Below are positions 48,292 to 57,106 of a stretch of DNA of 64,000 nt, one piece after another. A program made the position numbers and the translations under genes. Below the pieces are notes generated by a model that did no database searches, had not been told where the DNA came from, and saw only the letters and a list, made by a program, of their open reading frames with translations. Each line of letters begins with the position of its first letter. The first letter of the stretch is position 1. This DNA is from Ilumatobacteraceae bacterium (lineage in GTDB: Bacteria; Actinomycetota; Acidimicrobiia; Acidimicrobiales; Iamiaceae), in NCBI GenBank assembly GCA_025463265.1, contig JAOBWH010000123.1:1-64000 (forward strand), written 5' to 3'.

Positions 48292-49722
48292 ATGCAGCAG
48301 TACGACCAGCTCTACATCGACGGCCGGTGGGTGGACCCGCACGGAACCGGAACCATCGAGGTCATCAACGCCTCCACCGAGTCCGTGATGGGATCGATCC
48401 CGGAAGGTGACGAGACCGACGTGGACCTGGCGGTCGCCGCCGCTGTGGCCGCGTTCCCGACCTGGGCCGCCACCGCGCCGGCGGATCGCGCCAAGTACGT
48501 CCAAGCGCTCGCCGAGGGGATCGCGGCACGGAGCGACGACCTGGCCGAGACGATCTGCGGCGAGGTCGGCATGCCGATGTTCCTCTCGAAGCGCATCCAG
48601 GCCGGGCTGCCGCAGCTCATCGCCGGCAGCTACCCGGCGATCGTCGAGGACTTCGCATGGGAGGAGACCGTCGGCAGCTCCCTCGTCGTCAAGGAGCCGC
48701 TCGGCGTCGTCGGCGCGATCACGCCGTGGAACTACCCGCTCCACCAGATCGTGCTGAAGGTGGCGCCCGCCATCGTCGCCGGGAACACCGTCGTGTTGAA
48801 GCCGAGCGAGGTGGCACCGCTGAACGCCTTCATCCTCGCCGAGATCATCGACGAGATCAGGCTCCCCGATGGGGTGTTCAACCTGGTCTCGGGAACCGGT
48901 CCCGTCGTCGGCGAGGCCATCGCCGCCCACCCGCAGGTGGACATGGTGAGCTTCACCGGGTCCACCGCAGCTGGGAAGCGGGTCGCCGCCGTCGGAGCCC
49001 AGACGGTGAAGCGCATCGCGCTCGAGCTCGGCGGCAAGTCCGCCAACATCTTGCTCCCGAGCCTGGATGGCGACGAGCTGTCCAAGGCGACCAAGGCCGC
49101 CGTGGGATCGGCGTACCTGAACTCGGGCCAGACCTGCACGGCGTTCACCCGCCTGCTGGTCCCCGCCGACAAGCACGACGACATCGTCGCCACCCTGCGC
49201 GACGAGGTCGAGTCCACCTGGACGGTCGGCGACCCCGCCACCGGCGCGGGACGGCTCGGCCCCCTGATCTCCGCAGCTCAGCGCGACCGCGTGCGCGGCT
49301 ACATCCAGCAGGGGATCGACGAGGGCGCCACGCTCGTCACCGGCGGCACCGAGCAGCCCGACGACCTCCCGACGGGGTACTACGTGAAGCCCACGGTCTT
49401 CGCCGACGTGAGCAACGACATGACCATCGCGCAGGAGGAGATCTTCGGCCCGGTCCTGTCGGTGATCCCCTACGGCACCGTGGACGAAGCCGTCGACATC
49501 GCCAACGACTCGCCGTACGGCTTGTCCGGCGGCGTGTGGGGGGCCGACGTCGAGGAGGCCAAGGCCGTCGCCCGCCGGATCCGCACCGGCGGCGTCGAGG
49601 TCAACGGCGGCGGGTACAACCCGCTCGCCCCGTTCGGCGGCTACAAGCAGTCGGGCATCGGACGCGAGGCCGGCGTCTACGGCCTCGAGGAGTTCCTCCA
49701 GACCAAGTCGCTGCAGCTCTAG
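48292..49722 (+). CDS. Aldehyde dehydrogenase family protein
   Basis: 476 residues. [21 protein letters not shown] carries the catalytic Asn, [12 protein letters not shown] the general-base Glu and [13 protein letters not shown] the nucleophilic Cys282; [12 protein letters not shown] and [22 protein letters not shown] complete the fold. It oxidises an aldehyde to the acid with NAD(P)+, broad substrate choice being likely. The ATG at 48292 has AGGAG 6 nt upstream. Its neighbours (SRPBCC, amidohydrolase, flavin monooxygenase) suggest a catabolic setting, but this is only context. Confidence 0.9.
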   Translation: MQQYDQLYIDGRWVDPHGTGTIEVINASTESVMGSIPEGDETDVDLAVAAAVAAFPTWAATAPADRAKYVQALAEGIAARSDDLAETICGEVGMPMFLSKRIQAGLPQLIAGSYPAIVEDFAWEETVGSSLVVKEPLGVVGAITPWNYPLHQIVLKVAPAIVAGNTVVLKPSEVAPLNAFILAEIIDEIRLPDGVFNLVSGTGPVVGEAIAAHPQVDMVSFTGSTAAGKRVAAVGAQTVKRIALELGGKSANILLPSLDGDELSKATKAAVGSAYLNSGQTCTAFTRLLVPADKHDDIVATLRDEVESTWTVGDPATGAGRLGPLISAAQRDRVRGYIQQGIDEGATLVTGGTEQPDDLPTGYYVKPTVFADVSNDMTIAQEEIFGPVLSVIPYGTVDEAVDIANDSPYGLSGGVWGADVEEAKAVARRIRTGGVEVNGGGYNPLAPFGGYKQSGIGREAGVYGLEEFLQTKSLQL

Positions 49723-49750
49723 CGGCGCGCCGACCCTGGTCGTTCGGCGA

Positions 49751-50518
49751 TCACGTGGCGGGACCGCACGTGGCCGTGGCACCGGGGTCGTACGGAGGCG
49801 CGAGCGGCTCGGTCCGGGCGGCGGCACAGCGGACCTCCCACTCCAGCGGCCATCCGTTGGGTGCACAGCCTCCGAGGGCCTTCGTCTGCTGCGCCATCAC
49901 CGCCGCCGGCTCACCCGGGCCGCTGCACGTCGGGCGGGCGTGGTGCTGGCCGATCAGGTGGCCCACCTCGTGGTTGACCAGCATCGAGCGGTAGGCGTCC
50001 AGCGACCCGCCCCAGTGGGACGGACGCTGCCGCCAGCGATCGGCGTTGAGCGCGACGACCGGTCCGATCTGGCAGGAGTACCGCCCGCTCGTGATGTACG
50101 GCGCGCACAGCTGGTCGACCTCGCCGGGCTCGGCCAGCACGATCCGGTACGGGGCCCCATCATCGAGGCGGAACCGCACCCCAGCGCGCGACCAGCCCCG
50201 GGGGTCCTCCAGCGTCGCCATCACCCCGCGCGCCAGATCGGCGGACGAGACATCGGCCACGTGGCTCTCGACGGTCACGGCCACCTCGAGCGCACCCGCA
50301 CCCCGAGGGGCCGTCGCACCGGTCGTCGGAGCCGTGGTGGTCGTCGTGGGCACCATCGACGTCGTGGTCGCCGGCACCGTCGTGGTGGTGTCCGCAACCG
50401 ATGTCGATGTCGAGGTCGAGCGGGTGGCCGGGACCGGAGGAGCACCCGTCACCGGAGCCGTCGCCGATGGGGACGAGGACGCGCACCCGACCAGACCGAC
50501 CAGCAGCGCCGCCACCAC
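49751..50518 (-). CDS. Lipoprotein with DUF3152-type metallopeptidase motif
   Basis: 255 residues. A short hydrophobic start ends in a lipobox-like LVGC (Cys12), followed by a long Ser/Thr-rich linker (STSTSTSVADTTTTVPATTTS...), then the DUF3152 domain with NHEVGHLIGQHHARPTC, an extended HExxHxxGxxH zinc motif of metzincin type, and PAAVMAQQTK. Actinobacterial DUF3152 proteins are exported; peptidase activity is inferred from the motif. The start is a GTG at 50518 and the first codons are short for a signal peptide, so the true start may lie slightly upstream. Confidence 0.78.
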   Translation of the reverse strand: MVAALLVGLVGCASSSPSATAPVTGAPPVPATRSTSTSTSVADTTTTVPATTTSMVPTTTTTAPTTGATAPRGAGALEVAVTVESHVADVSSADLARGVMATLEDPRGWSRAGVRFRLDDGAPYRIVLAEPGEVDQLCAPYITSGRYSCQIGPVVALNADRWRQRPSHWGGSLDAYRSMLVNHEVGHLIGQHHARPTCSGPGEPAAVMAQQTKALGGCAPNGWPLEWEVRCAAARTEPLAPPYDPGATATCGPAT

Positions 50519-50556
50519 GCCGAGGCGGCGATGCCGGGAGCTCGCTCGCCGGGAGG

Positions 50557-51510
50557 TCAGTTCGCCCAGCCCTCGAACGACGCCTCCGACAAGACGGTGT
50601 CGTCATCGGCGCCGTCAGGCCGGACCGTGCCGAGGATCGTGATGGTCACCGAGGTGGTGTCCACGTCGAGGTCCCGGTACTGGACGGTCTCCTCCTGGGC
50701 GAAGTCCTGGATCACGCTCGTGCCGTCGTCGAAGGAGTACTCGACGCTCGTCACGAACCGGTTCCGCGGAAACGCCGACACGTCCTGGCAGTCCGTGTCG
50801 CGGCGAGGCCCGACCTTGAAGAACCCCGGGGTCAGACCCACCGACGTGAGGTGCACGGACTGGCCGAAGTCGAGCGTGACCGACTCACCTGTCCCGTCGT
50901 GGGCGCTGGCCCCCCACCCGGAGTCGAGGTTGTGGTCCATGATGCGCTCCGGCTCGTAGCCAGCGAACTGACCGTTGCAGAGCGTGACGGACTCGCGCTC
51001 GTTCGTCGCTCGAGCGAAGGCCGGGATGAGCTCGTACGGCTCCGGAGGGACCGTGACGATCGGGTCGGGCGTGGCGGGCGGATCCGTCGGCGCCGCCGTG
51101 CCCGCGGTCTGATCGGAGCCGGGGGCCTCCGTCTCGGCGACCGTCGCGACGGTCGCGTCGGCGCGATCGTTCGTGGTGCCGTCGTCCGAGCTGACGATCA
51201 TCGCCACGGCTCCGGCCAAGACGACCACCAGCAGCACGACCGTGGCGATGATCCACGGGACCGGGCTGCGGCCGGGCTCGGGACCTGACGATGCCAGGGG
51301 AGCAGGCGATGCTGGCGGCCCTGGGGGCCCAGCACCCGCCGGCCCGCCTGCGTTCGCCCCGGCGCCGGCCGTCGCCGCCGGCCGCTCCACGGCGATGACC
51401 GGCACCGATGCCGTGGGGGCGTCGGCCGCGGCATGGACACTGCCGCACACGCTGCACCGTGCGTCGCCATCGTGGTTGTTGGTCCCGCAGACCGCACAGC
51501 TCCAGCTCAT
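50557..51510 (-). CDS. Zinc-ribbon, single-pass membrane protein with C-terminal beta-sandwich
   Basis: 317 residues. An N-terminal zinc ribbon (CAVCGTNN...CSVCG, residues 5-22), a Pro/Ala/Gly-rich linker, one membrane segment (WIIATVVLLVVVLAGAVAMIV, about 86-106), an extracytoplasmic Thr/Pro-rich spacer and a C-terminal domain with MDHNLDSGWGASAHDGTGESVTLDFG and VGLTPGFFKVG. The last part resembles the discoidin-like NADase-type glycan-binding domain. A cytoplasmic ribbon and an outside carbohydrate-binding domain suggest a sensor or anchor role, but the ligand is unknown. The ATG at 51510 is clear. Confidence 0.7.
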   Translation of the reverse strand: MSWSCAVCGTNNHDGDARCSVCGSVHAAADAPTASVPVIAVERPAATAGAGANAGGPAGAGPPGPPASPAPLASSGPEPGRSPVPWIIATVVLLVVVLAGAVAMIVSSDDGTTNDRADATVATVAETEAPGSDQTAGTAAPTDPPATPDPIVTVPPEPYELIPAFARATNERESVTLCNGQFAGYEPERIMDHNLDSGWGASAHDGTGESVTLDFGQSVHLTSVGLTPGFFKVGPRRDTDCQDVSAFPRNRFVTSVEYSFDDGTSVIQDFAQEETVQYRDLDVDTTSVTITILGTVRPDGADDDTVLSEASFEGWAN

Positions 51511-51589
51511 CGCACCGTTCCTCCCACCCCGTCCCGAGCCGGGACCCGCCGATCCTACCGGTGGGGGTCGCGCGGCTCCCAGCGGACGA

Positions 51590-51991
51590 TCAGGCCTCTG
51601 GCTGGTCCAGCCAGGCGTCGATGACGCGCCACGTGGAGCGCGTGCGCGTCGCGTGCCACGCCCACGCCTCGGTGACGCTGTCGATCGGCACGCGGATCCG
51701 CACGTACGGATCGTGCGCCGACGCCGTCGCCGGAGCGATCCCCTCCATCTCATCGAGGTCCGGGAGCAGGATCGCCAGCGTTCCAGCCGAGAACCACACG
51801 ACCCAGCCCGAGACCCGGCGGTGGGTCGGCGTGCGCCCGAACACCGCGGCCGGCCAACCCTGGCCGGTGTCGTAGAGCATGCCGGGCACGGTGGCCGGCC
51901 GCTGGTCCAGGGCGTGGGGCGCCAGCAACCCCCACCGCAGGTGTCCCGGCATCAGGGTCCCGTACACGAACAGGGCATCGAGCTCGTTCAC
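51590..51991 (-). CDS. Gamma-glutamylcyclotransferase-like (AIG2) protein
   Basis: 133 residues from GTG. ALFVYGTLMPGHLRW is the substrate-binding loop of the GGCT/AIG2 fold and PDLDEMEGIAP carries the conserved Glu region; the rest is compact beta-barrel. Members split gamma-glutamyl peptides or other amides, and many bacterial copies have unknown targets. The GTG at 51991 starts the family core; an upstream extension would run into the neighbouring promoter region. It diverges from the flavin monooxygenase across 89 bp that contain an operator-like palindrome. Confidence 0.78.
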   Translation of the reverse strand: MNELDALFVYGTLMPGHLRWGLLAPHALDQRPATVPGMLYDTGQGWPAAVFGRTPTHRRVSGWVVWFSAGTLAILLPDLDEMEGIAPATASAHDPYVRIRVPIDSVTEAWAWHATRTRSTWRVIDAWLDQPEA

Positions 51992-52044
51992 GCGCGGGCC
52001 ACCCTGTGCATCCCCCAACTCTGCCCCACCCCGGCGCGAGCCAC

Positions 52045-52073
52045 TTGACCCGGTGGTCAAGGTCGGTACGCTC
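52045..52073 (+). promoter_or_regulatory. Promoter with palindromic operator of the flavin monooxygenase gene
   Basis: CTTGACC-CGGT-GGTCAAG (52045-52062) is a perfect 7-4-7 palindrome. It contains the -35 box TTGACC (52046-52051); a -10 box TACGCT lies 16 bp on at 52068-52073, and 7 nt later comes the ATG at 52081, so the message is likely leaderless and the operator covers -35 and spacer. TetR-type repressors commonly act this way. Confidence 0.55.
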
Positions 52074-52080
52074 GGCGTCG

Positions 52081-53709
52081 ATGAGCGCTCCTCCCCTCGG
52101 TCGCGTCGCATCGCTCGGCCGCCGGCTGCCGCCGGCCGCCCGGGTGGCGGCGGGACGCCTGCCCGGATCGCTCGCCCCGCCGATCGAACCGGGGACGGCG
52201 ACGCCGCGCATCGCCATCATCGGGTCGGGTTTCGGCGGGATCGGGATGGCCTGCCGCCTCCGACAGGCCGGCATCGAGACGTTCACCATCTACGAGAAGG
52301 CCGACGCCGTCGGTGGGACCTGGCGTGACAACACCTACCCGGGTGCGGCCTGCGACGTCCCCTCGCACCTGTACTCGCTCTCGTTCGCGCCCAAGACGGA
52401 CTGGACCCGCAAGTTCCCCGAGCAGGCCGAGATCCTCGGGTACCTGAACGAGGTGACCGACCGCTTCGGTCTCCGCCCGCACCTCCGTCTCGGGAGCGAG
52501 CTGATCGAGGCGACCTGGGACGAGGAGGCCGTGCTGTGGCGCCTCACCTTCGCCGACGGGACCGAGGAGGTGGCCGATGTGGTGGTCGCCGCCACGGGAC
52601 AGCTGAACCGTCCGCAGATCCCCGACATCGAGGGCCTCGACCAGTTCGAGGGGACGGTCTTCCACTCCGCGAGGTGGGACCACGACCACGACCTCACCGG
52701 GCGCGACGTGGCCGTGATCGGCATCGGCGCCAGCGCCATCCAGTTCGTGCCCGAGGTCGCCAAGCAGGCGAGGTCGCTCACCCTCTTCCAGCGCAGCAGC
52801 AACTTCGTGGCGCCCAAGCCCGATGGTGCGTTCTCCGAGCAGGCCAAGGCCCGGTTCCGCCGCATCCCGGGCTGGCAGCGGCTCTACCGGTTCTCGATCT
52901 GGGTCCGCTTCGACCTCCGCTGGGTCATGTTCCGACAGGGCTCGAAGGTCGCCGCCCTCGGCGAGAAGCGGTTCGCCGCCGAGCTGGCGAAGGCCGTGAG
53001 CGACGAGCTCCCGGCCGACGCGCTCATCCCGGACTATCCCCTCGGCTGCAAGCGCATCCTCATCTCGAACGACTGGTACCCGACGCTCTTCCGCCCGAAC
53101 GTGCAGGTCGTCACGGCGCCGGTGGAGCGCATCACCCCCGGCGGCGTGCGGTCCGACGGTGTCGACCACCCCGCCGACACGCTCATCTTCGGGACCGGGT
53201 TCGCCACCACCGGGTTCCTGGCCCCGATCCGGTTCACCGGGCGCGACGGCCGCGACCTGCACGACGAGTGGCGCGACGGCGCCGAGGCCCACCTCGGGCT
53301 CACGGTCAACGGCTTCCCGAACCTCTTCTTGCTGTACGGCCCGAACACCAACCTCGGTCACAACTCGATCATCTTCATGCTCGAGCGCCAGATCGGGTAC
53401 GCCCTGACCTGGATCCGGCGGCTCACCGGGACGGGCGCGGCCTCGGTCGAGGTGCGGCCAGAGGCCCAGGTCCGCTCCAACGAGCGGCTGGAGCGCCGCC
53501 TCGCCCGCACGGTGTGGGCCGGTTCGTGCCACTCCTGGTACAAGACCGAGCAGGGCAAGATCACCAACAACTGGTCGGGACCCACCGTCGACTACTGGTG
53601 GCGGACGCTCCGCCCTTCTGCCGAGGACTACGAGGTGCGGGTCGGTGCGTCGGGTCCCGACCCTGAGCGTCCGGTCGTCCATTCGGGTGTGGGCGGGTCG
53701 CCGGAATAG
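52081..53709 (+). CDS. Flavin-containing (Baeyer-Villiger type) monooxygenase
   Basis: 542 residues. FAD fold [19 protein letters not shown] (about 43-61), the class B monooxygenase fingerprint [14 protein letters not shown] (about 189-202, of FxGxxxHxxxW form), a second NADPH fold [15 protein letters not shown] and [12 protein letters not shown]. It should insert oxygen into a ketone or oxidise a heteroatom at NADPH cost; substrate unknown. The ATG at 52081 follows the -10 box by 7 nt. An operator palindrome overlaps the promoter. Confidence 0.9.
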   Translation: MSAPPLGRVASLGRRLPPAARVAAGRLPGSLAPPIEPGTATPRIAIIGSGFGGIGMACRLRQAGIETFTIYEKADAVGGTWRDNTYPGAACDVPSHLYSLSFAPKTDWTRKFPEQAEILGYLNEVTDRFGLRPHLRLGSELIEATWDEEAVLWRLTFADGTEEVADVVVAATGQLNRPQIPDIEGLDQFEGTVFHSARWDHDHDLTGRDVAVIGIGASAIQFVPEVAKQARSLTLFQRSSNFVAPKPDGAFSEQAKARFRRIPGWQRLYRFSIWVRFDLRWVMFRQGSKVAALGEKRFAAELAKAVSDELPADALIPDYPLGCKRILISNDWYPTLFRPNVQVVTAPVERITPGGVRSDGVDHPADTLIFGTGFATTGFLAPIRFTGRDGRDLHDEWRDGAEAHLGLTVNGFPNLFLLYGPNTNLGHNSIIFMLERQIGYALTWIRRLTGTGAASVEVRPEAQVRSNERLERRLARTVWAGSCHSWYKTEQGKITNNWSGPTVDYWWRTLRPSAEDYEVRVGASGPDPERPVVHSGVGGSPE

Positions 53710-53773
53710 GGTCGAAGCGCCCTGTGGCACCGCACGTCGGCGCCGCCCAGACCAGTCGATCGAGGAGAGCGCA

Positions 53774-54763
53774 ATGACCACCGAGCCCGTACGCGTCGCA
53801 GTCACCGGCGGAGCCGGCCAGATCGGCTACAGCCTGCTGTTCCGCATCGCCAGCGGCGCCCTCCTCGGCCCGGACACCCCGGTCATCCTCCAGCTGCTCG
53901 AGATCACCCCCGCCCTCGGCGCCCTCGATGGCGTCGCCATGGAGCTCGAGGACTGCGCGTTCCCGCTCCTCGCCGGCGTGGTGAAGTCCGACGATGCCGA
54001 CGTGGCCTTCGGTGACGCCGACATCGCCCTGCTCGTGGGCTCTCGTCCCCGCACCGCCGGCATGGAGCGCGGCGACCTGCTCGCGGCGAACGGCGCCATC
54101 TTCACCACCCAGGGCAAGGCCCTGTCCGACAGCGCCAAGAAGGACGTGAAGGTCCTCGTCGTCGGCAACCCGGCCAACACGAACGCGCTGATCGCCATGA
54201 ACAACGCGCCGAACATCGACCCGCGCCAGTTCACCGCCATGACCCGCCTCGACCACAACCGGGCGATGGCCCAGCTGGCCACGAAGACCGGCAGCACCGT
54301 GAACGACATCACCAAGATGACGATCTGGGGCAACCACTCGGCGACCCAATACCCCGATCTCTTCCACGCCGAGGTCAACGGCCAGAGCGCCGCCGCGCTG
54401 GTGAACGACCAGGCCTGGCTGGAAGGCGAGTTCATCCCGACCGTGCAGAAGCGCGGCGCCGCGATCATCGAGGCGCGGGGCTCGTCGTCGGCGGCCTCCG
54501 CGGCCAACGCGGCCATCGACCACGTCAACACCTGGGTCACCGGCACCCCCGAGGGAGATTGGGTGTCGATGGCGGTCCCGTCCGACGGCAGCTACGGCGT
54601 GCCCGAGGGCCTCATGAGCTCGTTCCCGTGCACGTGTTCGAACGGGGAGTGGAGCATCGTCCAGGGCGTCGACATCGACGAGTTCTCTCGCAGTCGCATT
54701 GACGCATCGGTCGCCGAGCTCGCCGAGGAGCGAGACGCCGTCAAGGAGCTCGGTCTCATCTGA
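53774..54763 (+). CDS. mdh: Malate dehydrogenase
   Basis: 329 residues of the actinobacterial/cytosolic-type [24 protein letters not shown] is the NAD-binding fold, [18 protein letters not shown] the active-site loop Arg residues, [11 protein letters not shown] and RLDHNRA the catalytic Asp/Arg, and [12 protein letters not shown] the catalytic His. It converts malate and oxaloacetate with NAD. GAGGAG lies upstream of the ATG. An imperfect hairpin follows the stop. Confidence 0.95.
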   Translation: MTTEPVRVAVTGGAGQIGYSLLFRIASGALLGPDTPVILQLLEITPALGALDGVAMELEDCAFPLLAGVVKSDDADVAFGDADIALLVGSRPRTAGMERGDLLAANGAIFTTQGKALSDSAKKDVKVLVVGNPANTNALIAMNNAPNIDPRQFTAMTRLDHNRAMAQLATKTGSTVNDITKMTIWGNHSATQYPDLFHAEVNGQSAAALVNDQAWLEGEFIPTVQKRGAAIIEARGSSSAASAANAAIDHVNTWVTGTPEGDWVSMAVPSDGSYGVPEGLMSSFPCTCSNGEWSIVQGVDIDEFSRSRIDASVAELAEERDAVKELGLI

Positions 54764-54769
54764 CCCGCT

Positions 54770-54825
54770 GATCTCGCGTCCTGGCGCGGCGGTTCGCCAT
54801 CGAGTCGACGGGCCAGGGCGAGATC
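54770..54825. terminator. Possible bidirectional terminator between mdh and Fpg gene
   Basis: GATCTCGCgtCCTGGC at 54770-54785 pairs with GCCAGGGCGAGATC at 54812-54825 with a 2-nt bulge and a 26-nt loop. It lies between converging genes. The large loop lowers confidence. Confidence 0.35.
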
Positions 54826-54835
54826 GCTGGCGGTG

Positions 54836-55669
54836 CTACTTCAAGAACTTGCTGGTGGTGTTGTCGGCGAGGATCTTGCCGTCGGTCTGGCAGGTCGGGC
54901 AGTACACGACCCGGTAGGCGCGGTACTCCACCGAGCGCAGCGTGTCGCCGCACCGGGGGCAGGGCTCGCCGACCCCGTGGTGGATGCCGCCCCGCTCGGC
55001 GGACTTCACCATCTCGCCGTGGGTGCGCTCCTCGTCGAGCGTCTCGGCGATGCACGCCTGCACCGCTGCCGCCAGCGCCGCGACCTGGTCGGGCTGGAGC
55101 TTCGAGGCGTTGGCGAACGGCGAGAGCATGGCCCGGTGGCAGATCTCGTTCGCCAGCCGCCGCCCGATGCCGGCGATCACGTGCTGGTCCCGCAGCACCC
55201 CGTGCAGCCGGGCCGAGCGCCCCGCCAGCACGGACGCCCAGCCGTCGGCGTCGAGGGTGTCCGCGTCCGGACCGAGCCCTTCGATGGGCGCCTGGGTCTC
55301 CAGGTCCCCGGCCACCACCCAGACGCCCGCCTTCCGCTCGGTGCCCGGCTCGGTCAGCAGCAGGGCCCGACCATCGGCGAAGATCCAGCGGGCGATCCCG
55401 CCGCGGGGCTTCGCCGCCTGCTTCTCGTCGGGCTTGAGGCGACCGCCCTGCATGAGGTGGACCACGAACGTGACCGGTCCCACCTCCATCAGGAGGTACT
55501 TCCCGCGTCGACCGAACGATGCCACCGGCGAGCCGACGGCGTCGGCGGGATCGGGCCGATAGGTCTTGAGCGCCGTGAAGGTGATCGGGCGGAACCCGGC
55601 CAGCTCGACCCCGCCGAAGTCCTCGGTCAGCCGCTCGGCGTGCGCCTGGAGCTCCGGCAGCTCAGGCAT
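54836..55669 (-). CDS. DNA glycosylase/AP lyase, Fpg/Nei family (MPELPE type)
   Basis: 277 residues. MPELPELQ is the Fpg/Nei catalytic start (Pro2, Glu3), VVHLMQGGRL is a strand of the N-domain, GIGRRLANEIC is the H2TH region and CPRCGDTLRSVEYRAYRVVYCPTCQ the zinc finger; a short basic tail (TSKFLK) follows. It excises oxidised purines or pyrimidines. It differs from the first enzyme of the window in its N-terminus (PELPE rather than PEGDT) and in its tail. It overlaps the SCP2-like gene by 8 bp and so is likely translated with it. Confidence 0.88.
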   Translation of the reverse strand: MPELPELQAHAERLTEDFGGVELAGFRPITFTALKTYRPDPADAVGSPVASFGRRGKYLLMEVGPVTFVVHLMQGGRLKPDEKQAAKPRGGIARWIFADGRALLLTEPGTERKAGVWVVAGDLETQAPIEGLGPDADTLDADGWASVLAGRSARLHGVLRDQHVIAGIGRRLANEICHRAMLSPFANASKLQPDQVAALAAAVQACIAETLDEERTHGEMVKSAERGGIHHGVGEPCPRCGDTLRSVEYRAYRVVYCPTCQTDGKILADNTTSKFLK

Positions 55670-56117
55670 CGCCGACGACCTCGCTCGCCGTCTCGGCCAC
55701 GGCCTCGCCCACCGCTTCGTCCACCTCGGGCGGGAGGGTGCGTTCGCGGACCGCGGCGAACACATCGCCGACCGAGGCCAGGACCTCTTGGTGGGCGAGC
55801 AGGACCCGCAGGTCGCCGCCCACCCGGAGCTGCCCGGTCATGAAGGCCCGCTGGGCCGAGCCCCGGCCCATGGCGATCGACGCCGCGGTGGCGTAGTCCT
55901 GGTGGAACCGCACCGTGGCCGACGGCGCCGCCCCCGGGGCGACGGTGACGGTGCCGTGATCGAAGGTCAGGTGGTAGCAGACGTCGCCGTCCGGCCCGCC
56001 CAGGACCTCCTGCTCGATGGTCAGCGACAGGTCCGCCGTGCTGGCCGCCAGGTCGGCATCGGCGGCGGCCGCCTCGTGCAGTGCACCGATCCACTCGTCG
56101 CTCAGGAACCTCAGCAT
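55662..56117 (-). CDS. SCP2 sterol-transfer-like protein
   Basis: 151 residues. MLRFLSDEWIGALHEAAAADADLAA... and LTIEQEVLGGPDGDVCYHLTFDHGTVTVAPG...ATVRFHQDYATAASIAMGRGSAQRAFMTGQLRVGGDLRVLL match the SCP2 lipid-binding fold. Members bind sterols or acyl chains in a pocket between a helical face and a sheet. A TAGCGT box on the minus strand (56125-56130) lies 7 nt before the ATG, a leaderless geometry. It shares an operon with the Fpg gene and diverges from the DUF7064-like gene. Confidence 0.78.
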   Translation of the reverse strand: MLRFLSDEWIGALHEAAAADADLAASTADLSLTIEQEVLGGPDGDVCYHLTFDHGTVTVAPGAAPSATVRFHQDYATAASIAMGRGSAQRAFMTGQLRVGGDLRVLLAHQEVLASVGDVFAAVRERTLPPEVDEAVGEAVAETASEVVGDA

Positions 56118-56124
56118 CGGCGAC

Positions 56125-56130
56125 ACGCTA
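56125..56130 (-). promoter_or_regulatory. -10 box of the SCP2-like gene
   Basis: TAGCGT on the minus strand, 7 nt, ATG at 56117. Confidence 0.45.
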
Positions 56131-56145
56131 CCGGCGGCACCCACC

Positions 56146-56161
56146 TACGATCGCCGATCGT
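56146..56161 (+). promoter_or_regulatory. -10 box and palindromic operator of the DUF7064-like gene
   Basis: TACGAT (56146-56151) overlaps the perfect palindrome ACGATC-GCC-GATCGT (56147-56161) between two divergent genes. The operator could control either or both. Confidence 0.45.
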
Positions 56162-56179
56162 CACCCCCGAGGAGCGCCT

Positions 56180-57106
56180 GTGCCGGATCCCGCCCTGCCC
56201 GCTGCCGCCGCCGACGAGCAGCGGCACACCCCCGACCGCGAACCGCTCTGGAGCGAGAGCTGGTACCTCGACTTCGTCGACCCCGACCAGGGCATCGGCG
56301 GGTACGTCCGCCTCGGGCTCTACCCCGGCCAGCAGACCGCCTGGTACTGGGCGTGCGTGGTGGGTCCGGACCGCCAGCTGGCCACGGTCATCGACCACGA
56401 GGTCGCCATCCCGGCGTCGCCCTCGCACGAGATCCGGACCGAGGGCCTCTGGGCCGACTACACGGTCGAGACCGCCCTCGACCACGTGTCCGTGGGCGTG
56501 GAGGCGTTCGCCGTCGGGGTCGACGATCCCGCCGAGGTCTACGGCGACCTGCGCGGCGACCGGGTCCCCCTGGGCTTCGATCTCGAGTGGGAGACCGACG
56601 GCGGAACCTTCGCCTATCCGGGCGTGACCCGCTACGAGGTGCCGTGCCGGGTCCACGGTGAGGTGCTCGTCGGCGCCGAGCGCTTCGAGATCGACGGCCA
56701 CGGCCAGCGCGACCACTCGTGGGGCGTCCGCGACTGGTGGAGCTACGGCTGGAGCTGGACCGCCGGGCGGCTCGACGACGGCACCCGCTTCCACGCCGTC
56801 GACGTGCGCCTCGGGGCCGACGCCCTGTACGGCACGGGCTACGTCCAGAGCCCCGGCGGGCTCATGACCGCGGTCACCACCGTCGCCAACACCGCCGAGG
56901 TCGACGCCGAGGGCCTGCCGGTCGCCGCCACCTGGCAGCTGGGCGACCTGGATGTGGTGATCGAGCCGATCGCCTTCTCGCCCGTGCTGCTCACCGCCCC
57001 GGACGGCCGCCTCAGCCGGTTCCCCCGCGCCTGGTGCCGCTTCACCGCATCCGACGGCCGGACGGGCCACGGCTGGACGGAGTGGAACCAACCGCAGCTG
57101 GGCTAG
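56180..57106 (+). CDS. DUF7064/DUF7065-like protein of unknown function
   Basis: 308 residues from GTG, with GAGGAG upstream. SWYLDFVDPDQGIGGYVRLGLYP at the start and GHGQRDHSWGVRDWWSYGWSW near the middle are marks of a family found beside lipid and steroid genes in actinobacteria and proteobacteria. The WGVRDWW aromatic cluster with His suggests a beta-sandwich binding domain like hydroxyneurosporene-type proteins. No enzyme activity is established. It shares its stop with the convergent transferase gene through CTAG. Confidence 0.65.
   Translation: MPDPALPAAAADEQRHTPDREPLWSESWYLDFVDPDQGIGGYVRLGLYPGQQTAWYWACVVGPDRQLATVIDHEVAIPASPSHEIRTEGLWADYTVETALDHVSVGVEAFAVGVDDPAEVYGDLRGDRVPLGFDLEWETDGGTFAYPGVTRYEVPCRVHGEVLVGAERFEIDGHGQRDHSWGVRDWWSYGWSWTAGRLDDGTRFHAVDVRLGADALYGTGYVQSPGGLMTAVTTVANTAEVDAEGLPVAATWQLGDLDVVIEPIAFSPVLLTAPDGRLSRFPRAWCRFTASDGRTGHGWTEWNQPQLG

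Noticed and set aside
50290..50480. Thr/Ser-rich repetitive coding stretch in the DUF3152 lipoprotein gene, looked at as a possible repeat or CRISPR
   Set aside because: It encodes a low-complexity linker (Ser/Thr/Pro) of an exported protein, and there are no regular direct repeats with spacers.
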